Positions 1-7,819 are shown, numbered from the stretch's first letter. The stretch is 41,739 nucleotides of DNA from Methanothermococcus okinawensis (GCA_015661555.1 DQVW01000056.1:1-41739), one strand, 5' to 3'. Numbers and translations are program-made. The notes: generated from the sequence alone by a model not told the origin.

Positions 1-1
1 T

Positions 2-103
2 AGGGAACAGATGATAAGTAAGGCAGATACTCTATATGGCGTATATATGGAGGGAGGTATAAGTAAGATAGTAGGATTAAGGTTGGATAGTGAGGGGGTA
101 TAA
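2..103 (+). CDS. C-terminal end of an unidentified protein (partial)
   Basis: An open frame enters from the left edge and ends at a TAA that overlaps the next ATG (TAATG). It encodes 33 residues, beginning REQMISKADTLYGVYMEGG. The base usage resembles the neighbouring genes and the stop/start overlap with cobZ suggests an operon. I do not recognise the family from so short a piece. It may be related to cobamide metabolism because of its tight coupling to cobZ, but that is only inference. Confidence 0.6.
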   Translation, partial: REQMISKADTLYGVYMEGGISKIVGLRLDSEGV

Positions 104-564
104 TGGGCATCTCCCCAATCCTTAACTCTAAAAATCTCCTTTTAAAGGGTTTAGAGAGATACGGGGTAGATCTGGAGAGTATGATAGAAACTGCCATGGA
201 GTTGTGCATCTCAGGGGATAAAAAGAAGATTAGGTTGAAGCTTAGGGAGGTGATGTTGAAAAAGTTGGAGGATCCCAACCTCCTAACATTGATGATAGCT
301 GCTTTAAAACTTGAGGAGGAGGGTATTAAGGGAAATCTACCCTTTAACTATCATGGGGATCCAATCCATATCTACATAGACGAAGTTATTGGAATGACCA
401 TCGCCAACGAGATCTCTGGAACTAAGGGGATATTTAACTTTAGGTGGTACGATGCAAAAAAACCTGGAGTAATAGGAGAACTTGATAGAAGAGGTTGTGT
501 CTTTTTAGATGATGCAATAGCAGGGTTTATTGCAGGGTGCATGTCCAGAGTATTTGAAGAATAA
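103..564 (+). CDS. cobZ: CobZ-like alpha-ribazole-5'-phosphate phosphatase (PgpA-related)
   Basis: This 153-residue protein probably removes the phosphate from alpha-ribazole phosphate or adenosylcobalamin phosphate late in archaeal cobamide synthesis. Its C-terminal half carries the PgpA/CobZ pattern: an N-P-F-N-Y-H-G-D segment near residue 80, an acidic IDEVIGM segment near 92, a YDAKKPGVI segment near 118 and LDDAIAGFIAG near 136. The two acidic clusters are the expected metal sites. The length fits CobZ, described from Methanosarcina mazei, better than bacterial PgpA. It lacks the several membrane helices expected of a lipid phosphatase. The ATG overlaps the upstream stop codon. A phosphatidylglycerophosphatase role is the alternative. 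Confidence 0.72.
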   Translation: MGISPILNSKNLLLKGLERYGVDLESMIETAMELCISGDKKKIRLKLREVMLKKLEDPNLLTLMIAALKLEEEGIKGNLPFNYHGDPIHIYIDEVIGMTIANEISGTKGIFNFRWYDAKKPGVIGELDRRGCVFLDDAIAGFIAGCMSRVFEE

Positions 565-577
565 TTTTAATTTTTTT
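565..577 (+). terminator. T-rich tract after cobZ
   Basis: Directly after the cobZ stop codon the plus strand reads TTTTAATTTTTTT, the oligo-T type of signal at which archaeal RNA polymerase stops. It lies inside the last codons of the convergent arsA gene. No hairpin is present. Confidence 0.35.
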
Positions 578-1574
578 CACCCTCACCGTAGAGTATCCTG
601 GCTATTTCCCTTAAGGTTTCTATACCCTTAGCCTCAGTTTTCAGAAGAGGTACATGGGCTATAACCTTATCTCCAAACTTCTCCTCTATCATCTTCAATC
701 TACTCATCTGTAGTCTCCTTCTAGATCTACAGAAGTCACATTCAACATACTCAGGTATAACCTGATTCACTATAACTGCATCAACAGGTATGTTGTACTT
801 CTCTAGGGCCTTCATGGCCCTCTCACTTTCCAGGATACTCATCTCCTCAGGTATTACCACAAGTCTAAAGGAGGTTCTATTTGGATCTGCAAGTATCTCT
901 TTAGCCTTTGTTATCTTCCTCTTCATTTCCTCCAATTCCTCTAGGATTTTATCGTAGTCTATATCCTCCTCCCCCCCACTGAAGGGCATCAACCTCTTCA
1001 TCATCTTCATCATTCCACTCATCTGTTTTTTAAACTTAATCATCTTTGTCATATATCTATCCATCAACTCTGGTAAACTTAAGAATCTCAGGGTATGTCC
1101 AGTTGGGGCGGTATCGAATATAACTACGTCGAAGTCGTTGTTGTCTATATACTTCAGAAATACGTCGAAGGCTGCACTTTCATCTGTCCCAGGGGATAGG
1201 GCTGCCATCTCCAACTGCTCCTCCAATAACCCCCCTAGCATGGGGTTCTCATCTAACTGTTTCTTCAACTTCTCCCTGTACTCCTCCATGGCCTTCTGGG
1301 GATCTATCTCCACCACGTATAGGTTGTCTATCCCCTCCACCTTTGTAGGTTCATGGCCAAACTCCTGTTCAAAACTGTCCCTTAGAGAGTGTGCAGGATC
1401 TGTAGATACTATCACAGTTTTTAAGCCCTGTTCTGCACAGTATATACCAGTTGCAGCACTCATGGTAGTTTTCCCCACACCACCTTTACCTCCAAACATG
1501 ATATACTTTGTACCTTCCTGTTCCAACTTTTTCTTAGTTATGCCCTTTAGAGTATCTCTAATCTTGGATAGCAC
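567..1574 (-). CDS. arsA: ArsA/Get3-family ATPase
   Basis: This 335-residue P-loop ATPase belongs to the ArsA/Get3 family. The deviant Walker A motif GGKGGVGKTT is at residues 28-37, switch I STDPAHS at about 57-63, and switch II DTAPTGHTLR near 155. A CDFC pair near residue 280 matches the Get3 zinc-binding CxxC at the dimer interface. A Met-rich stretch (MSGMMKMMKRLM) near 185-196 lies in the client-binding helical region. Only one ATPase domain is present, as in Get3 and not in bacterial ArsA. Targeting of tail-anchored proteins is therefore more likely than arsenite pumping, and no ArsB gene is nearby. The GTG start has a GGTGA ribosome-binding site. Confidence 0.9.
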   Translation of the reverse strand: MLSKIRDTLKGITKKKLEQEGTKYIMFGGKGGVGKTTMSAATGIYCAEQGLKTVIVSTDPAHSLRDSFEQEFGHEPTKVEGIDNLYVVEIDPQKAMEEYREKLKKQLDENPMLGGLLEEQLEMAALSPGTDESAAFDVFLKYIDNNDFDVVIFDTAPTGHTLRFLSLPELMDRYMTKMIKFKKQMSGMMKMMKRLMPFSGGEEDIDYDKILEELEEMKRKITKAKEILADPNRTSFRLVVIPEEMSILESERAMKALEKYNIPVDAVIVNQVIPEYVECDFCRSRRRLQMSRLKMIEEKFGDKVIAHVPLLKTEAKGIETLREIARILYGEGEKN

Positions 1575-1578
1575 TGTA

Positions 1579-2238
1579 TCACCTGGTGTCTCTTATCCTT
1601 GCAAGTAACTCCTCAACATCTACAGAGGTGCATAGGCAGCCATCCTTTAAAAGAGGCTGTCCCTGTACAGGTATCCCCTTCCTAGATAGATAGTTCATCC
1701 CATGGAAGAGATCTCTATAGCAGGAAACTCCAAAAACCCCTGTAGGTTTCTTCTCCTTTAATATCCTCTTTATAAATGTAGAGCCAGGGACTATATATAC
1801 CTCGTAGTTGTTATCCCTGGCAACTTTTATTATACCTCCCAGTGGACACCTGTTGCAAAATACACATTCTACACCATTTATCCCCAACTTGGCAGGACAC
1901 TTTATATCCCTGAGACAGTGGGGGAGTATAAGCACCTTCCTCTCAGCCTTTTTAAAGGAGTGGTAGTAGTACCTGTTGTAGAAGTCTATCCCTATTCTGT
2001 AGAAGGTGTCCTCTGTACCTACCATTAGACATAACTTTAGAAGTATAGGGTGAAAGTTATCCATAATGTAGAGAAAGACCTTTGGAAAGAGTAACTTGTT
2101 CTTTTTTACCAGGAAGTAGCCAAGTATTGCACTTATAACTACTATGATAAATCCTGCAAATATAAGGAGGGCTGAGAGTAGTCCCAGGATCTCAAAGAAA
2201 CCTGACAACCCTAACCCGTCAAAAAACATGATACCCAC
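1579..2238 (-). CDS. DUF116 family membrane-anchored cysteine-rich protein
   Basis: This 219-residue protein has a hydrophobic segment at about residues 10-42, followed by a soluble domain rich in cysteines (CLRDIKCPAK, then CVFCNRCPLGG, and later CYRD and CLCTS). This is the pattern of the DUF116 family found in methanogens and some bacteria, whose biochemical role is unknown to me. The cysteine spacing suggests a metal or Fe-S site. It follows the CoA-pathway ligase gene by two bases and precedes arsA by four, so the three are probably co-transcribed. The start may be the GTG at 2238 or the ATG at 2229; neither has a decisive ribosome-binding site. Confidence 0.8.
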   Translation of the reverse strand: MGIMFFDGLGLSGFFEILGLLSALLIFAGFIIVVISAILGYFLVKKNKLLFPKVFLYIMDNFHPILLKLCLMVGTEDTFYRIGIDFYNRYYYHSFKKAERKVLILPHCLRDIKCPAKLGINGVECVFCNRCPLGGIIKVARDNNYEVYIVPGSTFIKRILKEKKPTGVFGVSCYRDLFHGMNYLSRKGIPVQGQPLLKDGCLCTSVDVEELLARIRDTR

Positions 2239-2240
2239 AT

Positions 2241-3023
2241 TTAGATAAATTGTAAGTTTCTCAGCCTGTTACATATGTGATTCAACATATCCCTTAGATT
2301 CTCCCTGTTGTCAAATCCCTCTACAATCCTCTGGAGTTCCTCCCTATCTAGCCTCTTATACTCTCTCACGTACTTCCTAAGTAGAGGTAGACATCTAGTT
2401 AACTCATCTACTATGGTAACTGTGGATCTCTGGGCTGTCCTGGATAGAGGATTGAGATCTATAGATATTACCTTCTTACCCATCTTCACAAGGGCCTCAG
2501 TTCTATCTCCATCCTCCAGGGGTACTAGAACCACATCTGCAGAGTATATCCCCTCCTGGGAGACCTTACCCCTTGCACTCTCCAGGTTAGGTATCTGTTT
2601 ATTCCCGTCCTCCACCCCCAGGATCTTTATCTTACCACTTCTTATCTTCTCCCTGATAACAGGGTCCTCCTCAAAGAACTCCTTAATCTTTCTCAACCTC
2701 TCCTCACTTCTATAAAAGAGATTTACCTCAATCTTTCCATTTAACTCCTCTGCAAGTTTGACAACCTCATCTCTAGCCAGGGCTACGGTATTACCGTTAA
2801 CTGAGATAACTGGATTCTCAGCCAGTACCAACATTGCAGCGGCAGCCTTTATAGCCCTGAGAGCTATATCTGTAGTTTTCTCCCCTATGAGATAGTCGAA
2901 GGTCTCCCCCCTACCATGGGCTATAAGCCCTGCCTTTGCAAGTATTCCCCTATCCAGGGCCTCAACAACTTTCTCCCTATTTAGTAGGGATTTATACCTT
3001 GGATGACTTTTTGGAATATTCAT
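2241..3023 (-). CDS. 4-phosphopantoate--beta-alanine ligase (phosphopantothenate synthetase)
   Basis: This 260-residue protein matches archaeal phosphopantothenate synthetase, which joins 4-phosphopantoate to beta-alanine using ATP. With pantoate kinase it replaces the bacterial PanC/PanK route to coenzyme A. Recognisable features are the N-terminal IPKSHPRYKSL segment, GLIAHGRGETFDYLIGE at about 33-49, NPVISVNGN near 90, and the C-terminal IDLNPLSRTAQ region near 190. The ATG at 3023 has AAGGA upstream. It sits between the CBS-ParB gene and the DUF116 gene in one minus-strand run. No paralogous pathway gene lies next to it. Confidence 0.88.
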   Translation of the reverse strand: MNIPKSHPRYKSLLNREKVVEALDRGILAKAGLIAHGRGETFDYLIGEKTTDIALRAIKAAAAMLVLAENPVISVNGNTVALARDEVVKLAEELNGKIEVNLFYRSEERLRKIKEFFEEDPVIREKIRSGKIKILGVEDGNKQIPNLESARGKVSQEGIYSADVVLVPLEDGDRTEALVKMGKKVISIDLNPLSRTAQRSTVTIVDELTRCLPLLRKYVREYKRLDREELQRIVEGFDNRENLRDMLNHICNRLRNLQFI

Positions 3024-3032
3024 GTTATCCTT

Positions 3033-3827
3033 TCAACGACTTCTCTTGGATGTAAGTTCATATACCTCACAGGAGTTGTTACCCTCCTCATCCACTATCT
3101 CAATATCCTCGATGGATTTTAAACCTAGACTATCGGCAGTTCTCTCTATACCTAGTTTTCTATCTGTATCTATCTCAATGACGTAGGCCTCCAATTCAGG
3201 TATCTTCAGGATATTACAGGCGACAACCCTGTGATGCCCATCTACAAGGATGTACTTATCATCCCTGTCTCTCTTCTTTATAACTATTATAGGTTCAGCG
3301 AGACCCCTCTTCAACTCGTATATCCTACCCTGTAACTCATCTGCGTAGATCTTACCCTGGGTTGGCCTTATCTTATTTACAGGGATGGTATCTGTATACA
3401 CCTTGACCTTAAACCCCAACCTTCTATAGGCCTCCACTATCTTATTTAACTTCTCCGGCGTAGTCTTCTCTATCTGGGATCTTATAACATCGGTGTTGGT
3501 AATAATACCTAGTAGTCTATCCTCCTCGTCTATAACAGGAAGTTTTGAGAAACCTGTCCTAAACATCAACCTTCCAACATCCCTTATATTGGCATCTGGC
3601 CTGGTAGTAATCATCTTCTCTCTTTTAACCATGATATTCTCTATCTTCTCATTCTCATCCCTACCTATTAGATCATGGACTGAGACTATACCCACTACCT
3701 TACCTTCAGAGACTACTGGAAAGGTGTCATGGGAGGTCTTTTTGATAAGCTCTATTACATCCTTTACAGTATCCTCTGGACTGACGTAGTATACATTCCT
3801 GGTCATGTACTCCTCCACTTTAACCAT
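3033..3827 (-). CDS. CBS-pair protein with C-terminal ParB/sulfiredoxin-like domain
   Basis: Two tandem CBS motifs occupy about residues 1-130 (MVKVEEYMTRNVYYVSPEDT and KREKMITTRPDANIRDVG mark their starts). Such pairs usually bind adenine nucleotides or SAM. The C-terminal half has a ParB/Srx-like fold with the signature LVDGHHRVVA. That motif resembles archaeal free-serine kinases and ParB-like NTPases more than DNA-partition ParB. The frame is open up to 3905, overlapping the upstream ferredoxin gene by 50 bases. I chose the ATG at 3827 because it clears that overlap; ATGs at 3866 and 3878 are alternatives. Function is unknown: a nucleotide-regulated kinase or a regulator are both possible. 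Confidence 0.78.
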   Translation of the reverse strand: MVKVEEYMTRNVYYVSPEDTVKDVIELIKKTSHDTFPVVSEGKVVGIVSVHDLIGRDENEKIENIMVKREKMITTRPDANIRDVGRLMFRTGFSKLPVIDEEDRLLGIITNTDVIRSQIEKTTPEKLNKIVEAYRRLGFKVKVYTDTIPVNKIRPTQGKIYADELQGRIYELKRGLAEPIIVIKKRDRDDKYILVDGHHRVVACNILKIPELEAYVIEIDTDRKLGIERTADSLGLKSIEDIEIVDEEGNNSCEVYELTSKRSR

Positions 3828-3855
3828 AGGGGACCCTTCCTCTTCTTTATTGAAT

Positions 3856-4575
3856 TTAAATTTCATACTTAAGGGCATCCTTCTTACAGACACTTTTACA
3901 TTCAAAACATCTTATACATTCATGTTGAGGTATCCCCTTCGTCAACTCTATCTGTACTGGACACCTCCTATCACATAACTTACAATTTACACATTTTTCA
4001 CTTTTAATCTTCAATTTAAATAAGGGTTTAATTGAGAATATACCTAATAAAGCCCCTATTGGACAGAAATACCTACAGAAAAAGAGGGGATAGAAAAATC
4101 CCATTATTAGAAAAAAGAGAAGTAGCATTATAGACACTACAGTCCCATAGAGGTTTGTTAAGGTACCAAGGGGACACACCTTACAGAATGCATAAGTTGA
4201 TAACTTATAGGTTAGATATAAAAATAGTATTAATACTCCATACTTTAGATAGATCATCTTACTGTGGATCTTCTCTGGAACTGTTGGGAGAAACTTCAAA
4301 TGGGAAACCTTCATCCTTAACTTATAAATAATGTCAAATATAAACCCGAGAGGACATACCCATCCACAGAACACCCTACCTAAGATAAGGGTAATTAAGA
4401 GGACAACTAAGGTAGAAGTTAGATAGAAATTTCTCATTAAAATAAACCTCTCCAATACACCCAATACACAGAGGCACAACCCAGAAAAAAACAAAAAATA
4501 GACAAAAAACAGTGATTGTATTAACTTTCTTATTGATTGAAGATGATTCTCTAAAAAGTTGTAGATTTTTAACAC
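3856..4575 (-). CDS. NapH/CcoG-like membrane polyferredoxin
   Basis: This 239-residue integral membrane iron-sulfur protein has hydrophobic segments at about 22-42, 51-68, 110-128 and 145-166. Three short cysteine pairs lie at membrane edges: CGWVCP at 70-75, CKVCP at 131-135 and CRYFCP at 167-172. Two full CxxCxxCxxxCP-type ferredoxin clusters follow, at C195/198/201/205 and C220/223/226/230. This is the architecture of NapH, NosR C-terminal and MauN proteins, which pass electrons across the membrane. A GTG start has GGTGA upstream. It follows the small secreted Cys-rich gene by 12 bases. The partner reductase is not in the window. Codons are more AT-rich than in genes downstream. Confidence 0.85.
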   Translation of the reverse strand: MLKIYNFLENHLQSIRKLIQSLFFVYFLFFSGLCLCVLGVLERFILMRNFYLTSTLVVLLITLILGRVFCGWVCPLGFIFDIIYKLRMKVSHLKFLPTVPEKIHSKMIYLKYGVLILFLYLTYKLSTYAFCKVCPLGTLTNLYGTVVSIMLLLFFLIMGFFYPLFFCRYFCPIGALLGIFSIKPLFKLKIKSEKCVNCKLCDRRCPVQIELTKGIPQHECIRCFECKSVCKKDALKYEI

Positions 4576-4587
4576 CTTATCACCTAT

Positions 4588-4896
4588 TTAACCCAGTTTT
4601 AATAGAACAAATACTTTTTTTAATAAATTAAACAGTATTTCCCTCAGATTAACCTCCATAAATAGAAACTCTATTACTCTATCAATAAGGGATTTTTCAT
4701 TCTGATCATTATTTTCAGAAGTATCATTAGGTGCCGGCTCACTACGATCACAGATGTTGTTGTTATTTGTATCTACATACAGGGAACAGTATCCTGGATA
4801 TTGACAGGAGGAGTTTGTTATACCATAGGGGCAGTCATCCCAGGCGAGACTTAGGGGCAATATTGTAAAAACTAGAAAAATAGTAAATTTTTTCAT
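4588..4896 (-). CDS. small secreted Cys-rich protein with EF-hand-like loop
   Basis: A 102-residue protein with a signal peptide (residues 1-18, cleavage after LSLA), then four cysteines at 22, 31, 37 and 49. The last cysteine sits in an acidic Asp/Asn loop, VDTNNNNICDRSEP, of the calcium-binding DxNxN type. A polar Asn-rich linker follows, then a hydrophobic amphipathic tail. From memory, similar CPYG...GxC..YVDxNxDxICD modules occur near or fused to NapH/NosR-like 4Fe-4S proteins. This fits its position 12 bases upstream of one. The ATG has a GGTGA site. Function is unknown; a periplasmic partner of the polyferredoxin is my inference. Confidence 0.72.
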   Translation of the reverse strand: MKKFTIFLVFTILPLSLAWDDCPYGITNSSCQYPGYCSLYVDTNNNNICDRSEPAPNDTSENNDQNEKSLIDRVIEFLFMEVNLREILFNLLKKVFVLLKLG

Positions 4897-5056
4897 ATGG
4901 TGTCACCTGATAAAAAATATAAAAAAGTTGATATTCAGTGCCAGTTAAAAAATCTTTCATAAAATACATAAAATTTTCTTTTAATGAGGTTGCAGGGGCA
5001 GTTTTTTCAGCATACTTTCCCTCTGTATAGTTTATCTAATTTAAAATGGAAAAGAA
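4897..5056 (-). promoter_or_regulatory. AT-rich promoter region of the redox gene pair
   Basis: These 160 bases contain no gene. Reading the minus strand, TTTTTTATATTTTTTATC lies just upstream of the GGTGA site of the secreted-protein gene. An earlier AT-rich stretch around 4960-4985 could hold a second TATA box. The plus-strand T-run near 4998-5004 may be unrelated. No inverted repeat was found. Confidence 0.35.
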
Positions 5057-5953
5057 TTAGGGCTTTAATTGTTTTCCTACCCCTTTAATTCTAATATAAC
5101 CCATATCCTCCATAATTTTCTGTCCTTCCTCACTTAGGACAAAGTCCATGAAAGCCTTTTCAAGTTCTGAAGGTTCTTTCCTGATTAGAATATAGACGTA
5201 CTCTGTAAGTGGATATCTACCTGACATGATATTTTCATTTGTTGGCTCAACTCCATCTATTTTTAAGACTTTAACTCTATCTTTAACTGTCTCATTTATA
5301 TATTTTGGATAGACATAACCTATGCTGTTTTCATCTTTGGAAACTATATCTATGATTTCTTCAAACGATTGTTTTGTCAGGGCATTTGCTGTAACGTTCT
5401 TTTTATAAGGTTTCATAACAAGTTTATTAAGTATTGCTCTTTTACAGCCTTTTTCTATCACTACCACATGAATATCCTTATCAGGACCACCTACCTCCTT
5501 CCAGTTAGTTATCTCCCCTGCAAAGATCTTCGCTATCTCTTCTAAACTTAATTCATTAACAGGGTTGTTTGGATGGACGATAATAACAATACTTCTGTTT
5601 CTCTTCCCTACGATTACCTGCTTAAGATCGGGATACTTCTCCTTTTCAGCAGATGTTAATTCTCGTCCCATAAATCCTAAATTTGCTTTACCTTCTCCAA
5701 CTAATTTGGTGACGTTTGCACATTTATTCCCTGATACGTTAATCTTTACATTGGGATGTTTCTCCACAAAGACTTTTGCCCATTCTTTAATTAAGGGAAC
5801 TAATACTGCACGACTTGTTATCTTCAGTTCTCCTGAAAGTTCTTGTGGAGTTTCTTCCTTCCCCTGGCAACCTGCAAGAAAAACTCCTAAGATTATTAAA
5901 CTTACTAGGATAGTTGCCTTCAATATCTTTGAGAGTTTATTTTCTCTCCACAT
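5057..5953 (-). CDS. PstS-like substrate-binding lipoprotein
   Basis: This 298-residue protein has a charged N-terminus, a hydrophobic segment and a lipobox (LAGC, Cys29), so it should be anchored outside the membrane. The rest follows the PstS/type-II periplasmic fold: ELKITSRAVLVPL at about 42-54, NLGFMGREL at 91-99, the hinge VHPNNPVNELSLEEIAKIF and ITNWKEVGG. The usual phosphate loop GGGSGAG is replaced by SGNKCAN (74-80), so the ligand may not be phosphate. No pstC, pstA or pstB gene is in the window. The ATG has a GGTGA site. It reads toward the redox genes, 160 bases away. Composition is AT-rich like theirs. Confidence 0.82.
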   Translation of the reverse strand: MWRENKLSKILKATILVSLIILGVFLAGCQGKEETPQELSGELKITSRAVLVPLIKEWAKVFVEKHPNVKINVSGNKCANVTKLVGEGKANLGFMGRELTSAEKEKYPDLKQVIVGKRNRSIVIIVHPNNPVNELSLEEIAKIFAGEITNWKEVGGPDKDIHVVVIEKGCKRAILNKLVMKPYKKNVTANALTKQSFEEIIDIVSKDENSIGYVYPKYINETVKDRVKVLKIDGVEPTNENIMSGRYPLTEYVYILIRKEPSELEKAFMDFVLSEEGQKIMEDMGYIRIKGVGKQLKP

Positions 5954-6177
5954 TCAAATCACCAATATTATAAATTGTTTTTATACCACTCGATTTAAAT
6001 GAAAAATGTTTATAGTTTTTTCTATTTAAATTGAAGTTATCCAAAAATTCGCTATATTTTCCTGAAATATTTCCAAAATCAGCCTGATATGTGAGAAAAT
6101 TGTTCCAGTAGAGAATTTTAATAGTTAATTCCAACAAAGTTGAAATCTAATATGACAGATTAAAAAAAGGGAAAGTA
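5954..6177. promoter_or_regulatory. AT-rich intergenic region upstream of the PstS-like gene
   Basis: These 224 bases lie between two minus-strand genes and should hold the lipoprotein promoter. On the minus strand GGTATAAAAAC near 5978-5988 and ACTATAAAC near 6009-6018 are TATA candidates. A 66-codon open frame crosses the region but has no ribosome-binding site and unusual composition, so I do not call it a gene. Confidence 0.4.
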
Positions 6178-7644
6178 TTAACTACTCTTAACCTTTTCCT
6201 CCTCCTCACTTATCCCCATGGCTTCCAGTATCTTAGTCTGTATAGCCTCCTCCACCAACCTCCTAAGTGAATCCTTATCTGAGACAGACTCAAATATACC
6301 AAGGTCTATACTTGCCGCCGCAGCCTTTTGATGCCCCCCTCCTCCAAAGGCCCTTCTCATAATCTCTCCCACATCTATCCTTAGATCCTTGGTTCTGGCA
6401 CTTATGTATATCTTACTTCCAGATATCCCAAAGACGAAGGTTGTGGTTATACCCTCCATCTTAAGTAGGAAATCTGCAGCCTTGGCTAACGCCCCCCTGT
6501 TTTTCACCGTACCTACATAGGACAGTGCAATACTACTTCTAACCACCTTCCTATTTAGGACAGATCTTGCCAAAACCTCCATGGTTTCAGTGTCCATCTC
6601 AGGGTTCTCTATCATCTCCAGGATCTTTGGGTCCATGAGGTCCTGAAGATACCCTGCAGCCTCGAAGTCCTTTTTAGAGGTCTTTCTCCTGAAGTAGTTG
6701 GTATCTGAGCATATGGCGTAATAAAGTGCTGTTGCCAGATCCTGTTTTGGGGTTATCCCCAACTCATTTAGATACTCCAACATTATAGTTGCAGTTGCTC
6801 CAACCTCTGGTCTTATATCCATATATCTTGCAGTTAAATCCCCATTCTCATGATGGTCTATAAGTATGTCTATTTCACGATCTAGATTTACAGGTAGTAA
6901 CTTTGAAAAGGAGGTATCTACAACTGCAATACCACTGTACTTGTCCATATCTATATCCTCGATAGGTATCAACTTTATACCTAGAAGATTGATCATCGCC
7001 TTATTCTCATCGAAATCTATTCTACCTCCGTAGCCAATATCCGCCCTTACCCTCCACCTCTCAAGTATCCTCTTAAGGGCCATGGCACTGGCTATAGAGT
7101 CAGGATCTGGGTTTTTATGCATAAGTATCAAAAAGGATATGGAGTTTTCGTTGTTAACACCTTCCTTTAAGTTGTCAGCATCTATGGTTAATCCATGTTT
7201 TGACTTTATATCCATTATCACCTTCTCTAGGTCCATTAACCTCTTCCTCAGCTTAGACTTCTCTATCTCAGATACTATCTCCCTGGCTGCGCAGTCCACA
7301 GGGTATATTACCTTGTTCACCTGGGTTCCAGAGTAGAGATCTGGATACTTGGGAATCCCCCTGGCAATAACATAGGCGGTAGGATTTAACTCCTTTATAA
7401 GTTCCACTATCTTCTTATTTGCAGTAGGGTCGTTGGTAAGTATAATTACAGTATCTGCCTCCTTAACACCAGCCTTTAAAAGTGTCTCTTTTTTACAGGC
7501 ATCACCTACAATGTATTCAAAGTCCAACTTCTCCACAGACTCAAAGACCGTTGGATTCTTATCTACAACCCTTACCCTGTCAAGGGATTTAGCATAATTT
7601 ACCACTTTACGACCAAAGGAACCGTAACCTATGATGAGTATCAT
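6178..7644 (-). CDS. TrkA-N domain / DHH-DHHA1 phosphoesterase fusion
   Basis: The N-terminus (about 1-135) is a Rossmann TrkA-N domain: ILIIGYGSFGRKVV, then VVDKNP and YIVGDACKKETL, as in RCK nucleotide-sensing domains. A DHH phosphoesterase domain follows, with HKNPDPDSIAS near 176-186, a VVDTS segment and the signature DHHENGD near 262. The C-terminal DHHA1 domain has GGGGHQKAAAA near 435. The family cleaves cyclic dinucleotides, pAp or short RNAs in a metal-dependent way. The fusion to a nucleotide-binding domain suggests a regulated cyclic-dinucleotide or nanoRNA phosphodiesterase, which is inference. ATG at 7644 has GGTGG upstream. It stands alone, with intergenic spacers on both sides. 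Confidence 0.88.
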   Translation of the reverse strand: MILIIGYGSFGRKVVNYAKSLDRVRVVDKNPTVFESVEKLDFEYIVGDACKKETLLKAGVKEADTVIILTNDPTANKKIVELIKELNPTAYVIARGIPKYPDLYSGTQVNKVIYPVDCAAREIVSEIEKSKLRKRLMDLEKVIMDIKSKHGLTIDADNLKEGVNNENSISFLILMHKNPDPDSIASAMALKRILERWRVRADIGYGGRIDFDENKAMINLLGIKLIPIEDIDMDKYSGIAVVDTSFSKLLPVNLDREIDILIDHHENGDLTARYMDIRPEVGATATIMLEYLNELGITPKQDLATALYYAICSDTNYFRRKTSKKDFEAAGYLQDLMDPKILEMIENPEMDTETMEVLARSVLNRKVVRSSIALSYVGTVKNRGALAKAADFLLKMEGITTTFVFGISGSKIYISARTKDLRIDVGEIMRRAFGGGGHQKAAAASIDLGIFESVSDKDSLRRLVEEAIQTKILEAMGISEEEEKVKSS

Positions 7645-7819
7645 ATCTCCTCCACCAGAAAGAGAGGTTTTAGTTAATCATAAGGTAGGGGATAATTTAA
7701 AATTTTTTCTAATATATTTATTGAATTAAATATAGATATATTTTGAATTCAACAAAATGTTAAATTACTTTTCCCTGATATTATTTAATACTTACGTAAT
7801 CATTTCTGGAGGTTGGAAT
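7645..7819. promoter_or_regulatory. divergent promoter region between the DHH gene and topA
   Basis: This 175-base AT-rich spacer separates two divergent genes. Candidate TATA elements on the plus strand include AAATATAGATATATTTTG around 7728-7745; TTTAAAATTTTTTC near 7696-7709 may serve either strand. The long frame upstream of topA starting at 7757 lies here and is not thought to be translated. Confidence 0.35.

Noticed and set aside
1138..1608. 156-codon plus-strand frame opposite arsA
   Set aside because: It is a mirror of the strongly coding arsA gene. The other long antisense frames, such as 10569-11111 opposite gatE and 26424-26966 opposite cmk and L34e, were rejected for the same reason.
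5937..6137. 66-codon minus-strand frame in the AT-rich region upstream of the PstS-like gene
   Set aside because: It overlaps the lipoprotein start, has no ribosome-binding site, and its Asn/Lys/Tyr-rich composition is that of untranslated AT-rich DNA.
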